Shown here one piece after another: positions 25,648-32,836 of a stretch of 64,000 nt of DNA; within the stretch, counting starts at the first letter, position 1; each line of letters starts with the position of its first letter. The notes beneath the pieces were generated by a model. That model searched no databases, was not told where the DNA came from, and saw only the letters and a program-made list of their open reading frames with translations. The stretch comes from an uncultured Opitutia bacterium (GTDB lineage Bacteria > Verrucomicrobiota > Verrucomicrobiia > Opitutales > Opitutaceae), in assembly GCA_903827245.1 (NCBI GenBank), contig CAIKHO010000030.1:62001-126000 (forward strand). The letters run 5' to 3'. The position numbers and the translations under genes were made by a program.

Positions 25648-28053
25648 TTAGAAGCGCGTGCCAAAGGAAAAATTGAACTGGTTGCCCTTTTTGTTGATCA
25701 GGTCGTGGGTGAGCGGGATGCCCAGGTCCAGGGCGACCGGCGCGCCGGCCACAAACAGCCGCAGGCCCACGCCAAAATCGTCGTTGTAGTTGGCCGGGCT
25801 GAAATCGTAGGCGTTCGAGTTGACGAAGCCCGCGTCATAAAACACCGCAAAGCGGATCGGGCTGACGATATCGAGCGTATATTCGGCGCTGAAAAAGCCG
25901 TAGGACTTGCCGCCGATCGGCTCACCCAGGGAGTCCCTCGGCCCTACATCACGGTTCTCGAACCCGCGCAGATCGTTGGGACCGCCCAGGAAATACCGGT
26001 CGTAATAGGGTACGGTCGGGCTCCGGCCGAAATTCTGCTTCACGCCGAAACGACCGATCAGGGACAGCACCTGGGCCTGGGTCTGGAAAAGCGGCAGGAA
26101 GTCCGAGCCGCGGAATTCCAGCGCATAATAATTCTCGTCACCGCCGAATGGTCCGCCAGCGACATCGGTGTCCAGCTCGATGCGATTGCCGCTCGTGGTG
26201 TTGATGATCTTGTCCCGGGTGTCCCGGAGGAGCTGGAAGCTGAGCTTCGAGATCTTGGTCTGGCCACCCAGCGACTGGATGACCGCCGAGGCGTTGGTAT
26301 CGATGTTGTCGATGGTCACGATCTCGTAAGTGTACGAGAGCGTGCCCTCGATGGCCAGTTGGGGCAGCAGCATCTTGCGGAGATAGACCGTCGCGCCGGT
26401 GCGGACTTCCCGGTAGAATGAGCTGCTGTAGTCCGAACTTGTGCGGAAGAGGCTGAAGCCGAGCGCCAGCCGCTTCTGGAAGAGCCACGGTTCCTCGAAC
26501 GAGGTGATGATCTCGTTCGATTTCGAGCCCAGTTGCAGCCGGAGCCGGAACTTCTGGCCGTCGCCCTGGAAAAACGAATGCCCATGGTTGAAGATGTCGA
26601 AATTGGACTGGGAGAGCTCGATGAAAAGCGTGCCCTGCTCCAGCGAGCTGAACCCGGCGCCGAACTGGAGGTTGCCGGTGCGGCCTTCCTTGACCGCGAT
26701 CTTCAGGTTGCGGCGGCCCGGCAGGTTCGTCGCCTCGTCCGTCGCGTCCACCGAGTCGAAGAAGCGCGTGTTGTCCAGCGTCAGCTTGCTGATCTTCATG
26801 CTCACCGTGTTGAAGACATCGCCGGGACCCAGCGTGAGCTCCCGGAGGATCACGGTGCTCATGGTCTTCGTGTTACCCTCGAGGGTGATCGACTCGACGT
26901 TGAACTTCTCGCTCTCGGTGACCTGGTACTCGATGTCGATGTTGCCCGTGGTGAGATTGGGGTTGCGCTTCATGTACACGCGCGTGTCGAGGTAACCGCC
27001 CCGCGTGTGAAAGTCCGTGAGGGTCTCGACATCCTTGTCGAGCTTCGAGGGCGCGAAGATCGCCCCCGGATGCTGGTGGATCACGTGCTTGAGCAGCTCG
27101 CTGGGGTATATCTTGTTGCCGGAAATGCTGATCTCCCCGACATGGTACTGGCGGCCCTCGGTGACCGCGATGGTGATGACCAGCTTGTCGGGTTTCGGGT
27201 AGTCATACTGGATTTTTTCCGGCGCGATTTCCACGTCGAGGAAGCCGTGCTCGCGGTAATAATCGCGCAGCTTGTCGAGATCGTCGTCGAAGGTGTCGTC
27301 CTTGAAGCGGCCGGAACCGGTCAGCCAGGAAAACATCCACCATTTCTTCGTGTCCATCGTGCCGCGCAGCACTTTCGTCTTCACGCTCGTGTTGCCGGTG
27401 AAGCGCACATCGGCGATTTTGACCTTGTTGCCCTCCTTGATCTTGAAGGTGACCGTGCCGTAGCCGGCACTGCGGTCGCGATCGATGGCATAGGTGACCG
27501 ACACCTGGTTGTAGCCCTCCTTCTGGTAGTAATCGCGGATTTTTTCGGCGTCCTCCTTCACCTGGCGTTCATCGAGCGCCAGGTTGGTCTTGGACTTGGT
27601 CTCCTTGAGGAGCTGGCGGGAGGATATCTTGGCGTTGCCCTCGAACTTGATGCTCAGGACGCGAAACTTGGGGGTCACCTCGATCACGAGGTTGATGGTG
27701 TTGGCGCCGACCACCGGCTCGTGCTTCACCTGCACGTACTCGAAGAGATTCGTCCGGTAGAGCGACTTGATGTCACGATCGATCATCGTCTCATCCAGGT
27801 CCCCGCCCTCGTGCATCTGGACATTGGCGCGGACGACCTGCTCGTTGACATTGGCGGTGCCGACGAACTTGACCGTGATGGTGCCGACCTTGAAGACCGG
27901 CGCCGCTGGCTGGCCCGGATCGGCCGCCTGGCCCGCCGGCCTGGCCGGCGCAGCCTGGGCCCACCCCCGCGACCCGCCAGCAGTCAAGGCCAGCAAAACG
28001 GCAAAAAGAAGGCGGGTGACCCTCCGATGAGGGTTACTGGGTGTAGTTTTCAA
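25648..28053 (-). CDS. bamA: Outer-membrane protein assembly factor BamA
   Basis: This is an 801-residue Omp85 protein that inserts beta-barrels into the outer membrane. It has a signal peptide (about 1-33) and a short Ala/Pro-rich segment (34-52). POTRA domains span about 55-420 (for example GNTSVKTKVLRG, GNKIYPSELLK, LEGNTKTMSTVILRE). The C-terminal barrel (about 440-801) has the lid-loop motif DLRGFENRDVG and ends in Phe (SFGTRF), the outer-membrane signal. Its start lies 20 bp inside the dnaB 3' end. That is tight for a promoter, so it may be expressed from within dnaB. Confidence 0.96.
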   Translation of the reverse strand: MKTTPSNPHRRVTRLLFAVLLALTAGGSRGWAQAAPARPAGQAADPGQPAAPVFKVGTITVKFVGTANVNEQVVRANVQMHEGGDLDETMIDRDIKSLYRTNLFEYVQVKHEPVVGANTINLVIEVTPKFRVLSIKFEGNAKISSRQLLKETKSKTNLALDERQVKEDAEKIRDYYQKEGYNQVSVTYAIDRDRSAGYGTVTFKIKEGNKVKIADVRFTGNTSVKTKVLRGTMDTKKWWMFSWLTGSGRFKDDTFDDDLDKLRDYYREHGFLDVEIAPEKIQYDYPKPDKLVITIAVTEGRQYHVGEISISGNKIYPSELLKHVIHQHPGAIFAPSKLDKDVETLTDFHTRGGYLDTRVYMKRNPNLTTGNIDIEYQVTESEKFNVESITLEGNTKTMSTVILRELTLGPGDVFNTVSMKISKLTLDNTRFFDSVDATDEATNLPGRRNLKIAVKEGRTGNLQFGAGFSSLEQGTLFIELSQSNFDIFNHGHSFFQGDGQKFRLRLQLGSKSNEIITSFEEPWLFQKRLALGFSLFRTSSDYSSSFYREVRTGATVYLRKMLLPQLAIEGTLSYTYEIVTIDNIDTNASAVIQSLGGQTKISKLSFQLLRDTRDKIINTTSGNRIELDTDVAGGPFGGDENYYALEFRGSDFLPLFQTQAQVLSLIGRFGVKQNFGRSPTVPYYDRYFLGGPNDLRGFENRDVGPRDSLGEPIGGKSYGFFSAEYTLDIVSPIRFAVFYDAGFVNSNAYDFSPANYNDDFGVGLRLFVAGAPVALDLGIPLTHDLINKKGNQFNFSFGTRF

Positions 28054-29428
28054 AGCGGGTAAAGTCTCGGAGGAAGGTAAGTTTCAATTCTCCTACCGGC
28101 CCGTTTCGTTGCTTGGCAACGATTAACTCGGCCGAATCGGCGGCAACTTGGAATTTTTCGTCGGCGTCCTTGGGGCGGGCAAGCATAAGCACTACGTCGG
28201 CATCTTGCTCGATCGATCCGGATTCGCGCAGATCGGCCAGTTTCGGGCTGCGGTTCTCCTTTTCAGACGAGCGGTTAAGCTGACTTAATACAAGGACGGG
28301 CACATTGAGTTCCTTCGCCAGCGCCTTTAATCCGCGGGAAGCCTCGGCCACCTGCTGCTCGCGGGGCATGTTGGAGTCGGTCGGGCTGAGCAACTGGAGG
28401 TAATCGACCACGATGAAGCCCAGCGCATGGCGCGCATGGATCCGCCGGGCCTTGGCCCGCAACTGCATGATCGAGAGGCTGCTGGAATCGTCGATGAAGA
28501 TGGGGGCCTTGGAGAAATCGTCCGCGGTCTTGATCAGTTCGGCCTGCTCGGACCCGTTTTTCGACAACAGGCCGTCGCGCAGCAGCTTCATGTTCACTTT
28601 GGCCCGCGAGCAGAGCATGCGGAGCGCCAGCTGCGGGGCGCTCATTTCCAGCGAAAAGATCAGTGTCGGGACCGGATCGCCCCGCTTGGGCAGCGCGGCC
28701 GCCTCCGCAAAATTCAGCGCCAGCGACGTCTTCCCCATCGAGGGCCGGGCCGCCAGCACGATCATTTCCTGGCGCTGGAAACCCCAGGTCAGGTTGTCGA
28801 GGTCCTTGAAGCCGCAGCTCACGCCGGTGAGCTCCCCTTTCTTCATCATCATCTTGGTGATAACGTTCATCGCCTCGCGCGTGGGCCCGCTCATCGCCTT
28901 CGCGCTTTCGTTCACCCGGTCCTGCGTGACAGCGAAGATGCGCTGCTCGATCTGGTCGACAAACTCCTCGATCCCACCCGAGAACTTGTAGCACTCCTCC
29001 ACCGCGCCGGTGGCCGACCGGATCAGCTCGCGCAGCAGGTGCAGCTCGCGCACCTTGTCGATGTAATAGCCGGCCTGCGCCGTGGTCGGTATCCGGCTGC
29101 TGACCTGAGTGAGGAAGGCATAGCCACCGACCTCCTCGAGCTGTTTCCTCGTCTTCAGTTCCTCCGAGAGCACGCCCACATCCACCGGGGCCTGCCGGTT
29201 GTACAGCTCCAGCAGGCGTTCGTAAATGATGCCGTGGGCCGGGAGGTAGAACGACTCGGGCCGGATCCTTGCCTCCAGGCAGCGCGAGATCACGTCAGCC
29301 CCGTCGAGCAGGCAGCACGACAGCAGGTACTCCTCGGCCTCGACGCTGTGCGGCGGCATCCGCCCGGCCGCGGCGGCGGCCCGGTCCGCATGGCGGGGAG
29401 GAGGGGAAATCAGCGTGTCTTCGGCCAT
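28034..29428 (-). CDS. dnaB: Replicative DNA helicase
   Basis: This is a 464-residue hexameric fork helicase. The N-terminal helical domain (about 20-130, PPHSVEAEEYLLSCC) is followed by the RecA-like motor. Walker A is ARPSMGKTSLALNF (about 228-241). Other motifs are FSLEMSAPQLALRML and the Walker B-like VVDYLQLLSP, and the C-terminal QLNRSSEKENRSPKLADLR lies before the DADVVLML segment. The length is normal and no intein is present. It follows rplI after 149 bp (terminator between) and overlaps bamA by 20 bp. Confidence 0.97.
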   Translation of the reverse strand: MAEDTLISPPPRHADRAAAAAGRMPPHSVEAEEYLLSCCLLDGADVISRCLEARIRPESFYLPAHGIIYERLLELYNRQAPVDVGVLSEELKTRKQLEEVGGYAFLTQVSSRIPTTAQAGYYIDKVRELHLLRELIRSATGAVEECYKFSGGIEEFVDQIEQRIFAVTQDRVNESAKAMSGPTREAMNVITKMMMKKGELTGVSCGFKDLDNLTWGFQRQEMIVLAARPSMGKTSLALNFAEAAALPKRGDPVPTLIFSLEMSAPQLALRMLCSRAKVNMKLLRDGLLSKNGSEQAELIKTADDFSKAPIFIDDSSSLSIMQLRAKARRIHARHALGFIVVDYLQLLSPTDSNMPREQQVAEASRGLKALAKELNVPVLVLSQLNRSSEKENRSPKLADLRESGSIEQDADVVLMLARPKDADEKFQVAADSAELIVAKQRNGPVGELKLTFLRDFTRFENYTQ

Positions 29429-29520
29429 ACAGGCGGCGTCAATGCGAGCGGGCGAACGGGGTTAAGGCAATGCGGAGTTATTGGCATTGGACTCACAGCC
29501 CCGCCGTGGTGCGCCGGCGC

Positions 29521-29553
29521 CAGAAACGCAAAAGCCGCGCCCAAGGACGCGGC
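29521..29553 (-). terminator. Intrinsic terminator after rplI
   Basis: On the minus strand GCCGCG pairs with CGCGGC (29534-29553) around an 8-nt loop and is followed by TTTTGCGTTT. It lies 25 bp past the rplI stop and so ends the rplY-pth-rpsF-ssb-rplI transcript before dnaB. Confidence 0.85.
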
Positions 29554-29577
29554 CGGTGCGAAACTGGCTCCGGGAGC

Positions 29578-30060
29578 TTATTTTTTCTCCTCGGCGGCGA
29601 CAATCGGGTTCTCCGACACGACATCGAACGCGAGCTCGACCGTCACGTCGGCGTGCAGCTTCACCTTCACGGTGTGCTTGCCGATCGTCTTCACCGGCGT
29701 GTGCAGGTGGATGCGCCGCTTCTCGATGGTGATCCCGGCGGCCGTGAGCTTCTCATGGATGTCAGCCACGGTGATCGCGCCGAACATGCGGCCGCCCTCG
29801 CCGGTCTTGACCGCGAAGGCGAGGCTCGTCTTCTCCAGCTTGCGCGCCAGTTCCTGGGCGCCGGAGAGTTCATGCGCCTCGCGCTCGGCCCGGCGCTTCT
29901 TCAGCGACTCGACCTGCTTGCGGTTCGCATGCGTGACGGGCACCGCAATGCTGCGGGGCAGGAGATAATTGCGCGCGTAGCCGGCGCGGACCTTGACTTG
30001 GTCACCTTCGCCGCCGAGTCCGTCGACGGGTTTGACTAGGAGTACTTCGCTGTAGGCCAT
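29578..30060 (-). CDS. rplI: 50S ribosomal protein L9 (bL9)
   Basis: This is a 160-residue bL9. The N-terminal rRNA-binding domain reads EVLLVKPVDGLGGEGDQVKV and ARNYLLPRSIAVP, a long connecting helix spans about 45-80, and the C-terminal domain has MFGAITVADIHEKL and KTIGKHTVKVKLH. It is slightly longer than usual (about 150). It lies downstream of ssb and upstream of dnaB. rpsR (bS18), usually in this cluster, is missing. Confidence 0.96.
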   Translation of the reverse strand: MAYSEVLLVKPVDGLGGEGDQVKVRAGYARNYLLPRSIAVPVTHANRKQVESLKKRRAEREAHELSGAQELARKLEKTSLAFAVKTGEGGRMFGAITVADIHEKLTAAGITIEKRRIHLHTPVKTIGKHTVKVKLHADVTVELAFDVVSENPIVAAEEKK

Positions 30061-30150
30061 GGGAGTGTTGGTTTAAGAGGTGTAAGGTTTAAGTGGTAAG
30101 TGGTGTCAGCGGTTTCCGGCTTTCAAGTTTCAGCCTTCAACCTGGCTCGA

Positions 30151-30627
30151 TCAAAACGGCACATCCTCGTCGATGTTCCCCGCGGCCGGGCCGGGTTTGG
30201 CGGCCGGAGGCCGCGCCGGGGGCGCATGGCGCTCGGGCGAGGCCGCTTCGCCGCCCTCCTCGGGCGCGGGCGCCCCCCCGCCGCCGGCGGAGCCGCGGGT
30301 GGAGAGAAATTGCACGTTGTCGAGGACGACCTTGATCTTGCTGCGCTTCTGGCCGCTGGTCTTGTCCTCCCACTGGTCGAGCTTCAGGCGGCCCTCGACC
30401 ATCGCGAGGCTGCCTTTCGAGAGATACTTGGAAACGAGTTCGCCCTGTTTGCCCCAGGCCTCGATGTCGACAAAGGTCGTCTCATCGCGGGTCGCGCCGG
30501 ACTCGTCCTTGAACTGGCGGTTCACCGCGATGCCAAACTGGCAGATGGCCGTGCCCTTCGGCGTCACCCGCAGTTCCGGGTCGCGCGTCAGGTTGCCGAT
30601 CAGGAAGACTTTGTTCAGGTAGGCCAT
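30151..30627 (-). CDS. ssb: Single-stranded DNA-binding protein
   Basis: This is a 158-residue SSB. The OB-fold covers about 1-110 (MAYLNKVFLIGNLTRDPELR, GKQGELVSKYLSKGS, SKIKVVLDNVQFL), followed by a Gly/Pro/Ala-rich tail and the acidic tip NIDEDVPF, which recruits replication and repair partners. The length is normal. It sits 28 bp after rpsF, as in many bacteria, where SSB production is linked to the ribosomal protein genes. Confidence 0.96.
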   Translation of the reverse strand: MAYLNKVFLIGNLTRDPELRVTPKGTAICQFGIAVNRQFKDESGATRDETTFVDIEAWGKQGELVSKYLSKGSLAMVEGRLKLDQWEDKTSGQKRSKIKVVLDNVQFLSTRGSAGGGGAPAPEEGGEAASPERHAPPARPPAAKPGPAAGNIDEDVPF

Positions 30628-30655
30628 GGGGACGGGGCAGCGGTCCGGCGGGCGC

Positions 30656-30952
30656 TCAGGCCGACTGGACGAAGGTGCGGTAGACGCTGCTGTTGAGGCG
30701 GAGGCGCTCCTTGAGCTGCGCGGGCCCCTCGGCCGGGGCGGAAAAGTTGACGTGCACGTAGGCCGCGCCCGTAAACTTCTTGTCGGTCACGCGGACGAAG
30801 TCCTTCTTGCCGATGTTCTCGACGGCGGTGACCTCGCCCTGCACGGAGGCGATGTCCTTTTTCACGCCCTCGATGATTTGCTCGATGCTGTCTTCCTTGC
30901 CGCGGTTATCGAGGATGAAGGTCGCGCGGTAGTTACGTTTGGTCGGGTTCAT
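30656..30952 (-). CDS. rpsF: 30S ribosomal protein S6 (bS6)
   Basis: This is a 98-residue bS6 with the alpha/beta ferredoxin-like pattern: RNYRATFILDNRG at the N-terminus, a central helix (SIEQIIEGVKKDIASVQG) and the C-terminal segment LKERLRLNSSVYRTFVQ. It binds bS18 on the 16S rRNA platform. Its first 20 bp overlap the end of pth, so both genes are probably co-transcribed and coupled. Confidence 0.93.
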   Translation of the reverse strand: MNPTKRNYRATFILDNRGKEDSIEQIIEGVKKDIASVQGEVTAVENIGKKDFVRVTDKKFTGAAYVHVNFSAPAEGPAQLKERLRLNSSVYRTFVQSA

Positions 30953-31532
30953 TTTGGTCTCTACGATTGAGGGTGTTCATGGCCTGGGCAACACCGCTTT
31001 CCAGCAGGAGGGTCAGGCCGTTGAGATAGTGGTCGAGATTCTGGTTGATGAAGATGAGTTGGTCGGGAGTGAATTTTCCGAGGACGAAATCCTTGAGGTC
31101 CATCTGCGGGGGCTCTTTCGGGCCGATGCCAAGGCGATAGCGGACAAAGCCGTCGCCAAGATGCTCGAGGAGGCTGGCCACACCGTTGTGGCCGCCGGCG
31201 CTGCCGGTCACCGAGACTTTCACGCGGCCCAGTTCGATCGTGAGATCGTCATGGATGGCAAGAATACCGGCGGTCGGCACCTTGTGAAAGCTCGCGAGGC
31301 TACGAAGGGCGGTGCCGCTGTCGTTCATGAACGTCAGCGGCTTCACCAGCCAGCGGGTGCGGCCAGGTGCGAGGTCCCAGCGGGCGACTTCCGCGTCAAA
31401 CCGCGGCACGGCCTGCCAGGCAAGGCCCAGGCGCCGGGCGAACGCGTCGACCACCACCCAGCCAAGGTTGTGGCGGGTGCCGGCGTAATCGCGGCCCGGG
31501 TTGCCGAGACCGGCAACGAGCGAGATGGACAT
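30933..31532 (-). CDS. pth: Peptidyl-tRNA hydrolase
   Basis: This is a 199-residue Pth, which frees tRNA from peptidyl-tRNA dropped by ribosomes. The catalytic His is in YAGTRHNLGW (about residue 20-22). The conserved Asn is in PLTFMNDSG, where the usual MNLSG has Asp in place of Leu, and the Asp is in AIHDDLTIELG. GSAGGHNGVASL and YRLGIGPKEP complete the set. It lies 62 bp downstream of rplY, a very common pairing, and overlaps rpsF by 20 bp. Confidence 0.95.
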   Translation of the reverse strand: MSISLVAGLGNPGRDYAGTRHNLGWVVVDAFARRLGLAWQAVPRFDAEVARWDLAPGRTRWLVKPLTFMNDSGTALRSLASFHKVPTAGILAIHDDLTIELGRVKVSVTGSAGGHNGVASLLEHLGDGFVRYRLGIGPKEPPQMDLKDFVLGKFTPDQLIFINQNLDHYLNGLTLLLESGVAQAMNTLNRRDQNEPDQT

Positions 31533-31594
31533 GACTCAAAGAACAATCGTCCCGACCCGTCGCGGTCAAGCGGCGGGCCGGAAGCGGAAAAGAC

Positions 31595-32395
31595 TTACTT
31601 CTTGGCGGGAGCGGCGGGCTTGGCTCCGGCCGCGGGCTTCGCGCCGGCAGCGGGGGCGGCGGCCTTCTTGTCGCCACCAGCGGCAGGCGCACCGGCCTTG
31701 GCGTCGCCCGCGGGGGCGGCACCGGCGGCAGCGCCGGCGGCGGGGGCCACGGGCTTGCCATCGGCTCCGACAGCCGGGGCGGCAGCACCCTCGACCGGAG
31801 CGGCGGCGACGACTTCCTGCACGACCTCGGCCACGGGCTCGACGCACGAGACGACGGGCTGGCTCTTGTCGTCCATGAACTCAACCCCGGGGATCGTCTT
31901 GATTTCACCCACATGGATGGTCTCTCCGACCTTGAGGGCGGTGACGTCCACCTCGATGAACGGCGGCAGGTCCTTCGGGAAGCAGCGGATGCGCAGCGTG
32001 TAGGTGGGCGTCTCGAGCACGCCGCTCTGGTTCTTCACGCCGAACGACTCGCCGGAAAGGTGCAGCTTGACGCGGATCTCGAACTTCTCGTCGGCCTTGA
32101 CCTCGCGGAAATCGACATGGAGGTACTTGTCGGTGATCGGGTCGCGCTGGACCTCCTGGAGGAAGGAAAGCGCCTTCTCGGGCTTGTCCTTGCGCTCGAG
32201 CTCGACGAGGGCGGCGGAGCCGGCGATCGCCTTGATCAGGCGGGTGAACTCGGGGCCATCGATGGCCAGGGTCTCCGGCGGCGTGTGCTTCCCGTAAAGG
32301 ATCGCGGGAACCTGGTTGGCCTTGCGCATGCGGCGCGAAGAACTGCGGCCGGTCTGGGCGCGGGGCGTGACGTTGAGTTTAAGCTGTTGTTTCAT
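31595..32395 (-). CDS. rplY: 50S ribosomal protein L25/Ctc (bL25) with Ala/Pro-rich tail
   Basis: This is a 266-residue bL25 of the two-domain (TL5/Ctc) type that binds 5S rRNA. The N-terminal L25 domain covers about 5-95 (RMRKANQVPAILYGK, DKYLHVDFREVKADEKF). The C-terminal beta domain covers about 100-190 (LRIRCFPKDLPPFIEVDV). Residues about 200-266 are almost only Ala, Pro, Gly and Lys, which is longer than in most relatives. It heads the rplY-pth-rpsF-ssb-rplI transcript. The low-complexity tail is probably disordered. Confidence 0.93.
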   Translation of the reverse strand: MKQQLKLNVTPRAQTGRSSSRRMRKANQVPAILYGKHTPPETLAIDGPEFTRLIKAIAGSAALVELERKDKPEKALSFLQEVQRDPITDKYLHVDFREVKADEKFEIRVKLHLSGESFGVKNQSGVLETPTYTLRIRCFPKDLPPFIEVDVTALKVGETIHVGEIKTIPGVEFMDDKSQPVVSCVEPVAEVVQEVVAAAPVEGAAAPAVGADGKPVAPAAGAAAGAAPAGDAKAGAPAAGGDKKAAAPAAGAKPAAGAKPAAPAKK

Positions 32396-32836
32396 GGTTT
32401 CGTTCCCCCTGTCACCCCGGAATTGGAGGCAGGCGTAATGGAAAAGAGGGTCAGGTCATACGGTCGGCCCGGGTGAAGGCAACCAAAACTTTGGGCACGT
32501 GAAGATTTTGGCCCAAACAGGCCCAGGATGTAAAACCCGCCCTGGCTCCGGCCGAAAGACCAGGCGACAGGCCCCGCACACTGGAATGAAAGGGACCGGT
32601 TGTTACCAACGCAGGGGTGTCCCACGGCTTCTTTCAAGCTTGGCACACCTGCCCTCATCCAGACTCCTGCATCCCGGCGCGCCTTCTTCATTTTCCCCGC
32701 GTCACCGCATCCCTCGTGGTGCGTCATGCGGCGGTACGGCATTTTTCTCGCGCTTCGCGGGAGGCCGCGCATCTTTTTCTTACCCCAAAATCGGTCGTTG
32801 TTACCCACCCCGGCGACAGCGGATCCCGCCTTCGAC
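32396..32836. other. Gene-free spacer, divergent promoters (rplY / DUF1592 operon)
   Basis: These 441 bp separate divergent genes. The frame of the downstream DUF1592 gene stays open to about 32600, but that part (rich in Pro, Arg and Phe) does not look like a secretion signal or a family N-terminus, so I treat it as untranslated. Both promoters should be here; no clear -35/-10 pair was found and no repeat element of the families described elsewhere was recognised. Confidence 0.45.
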
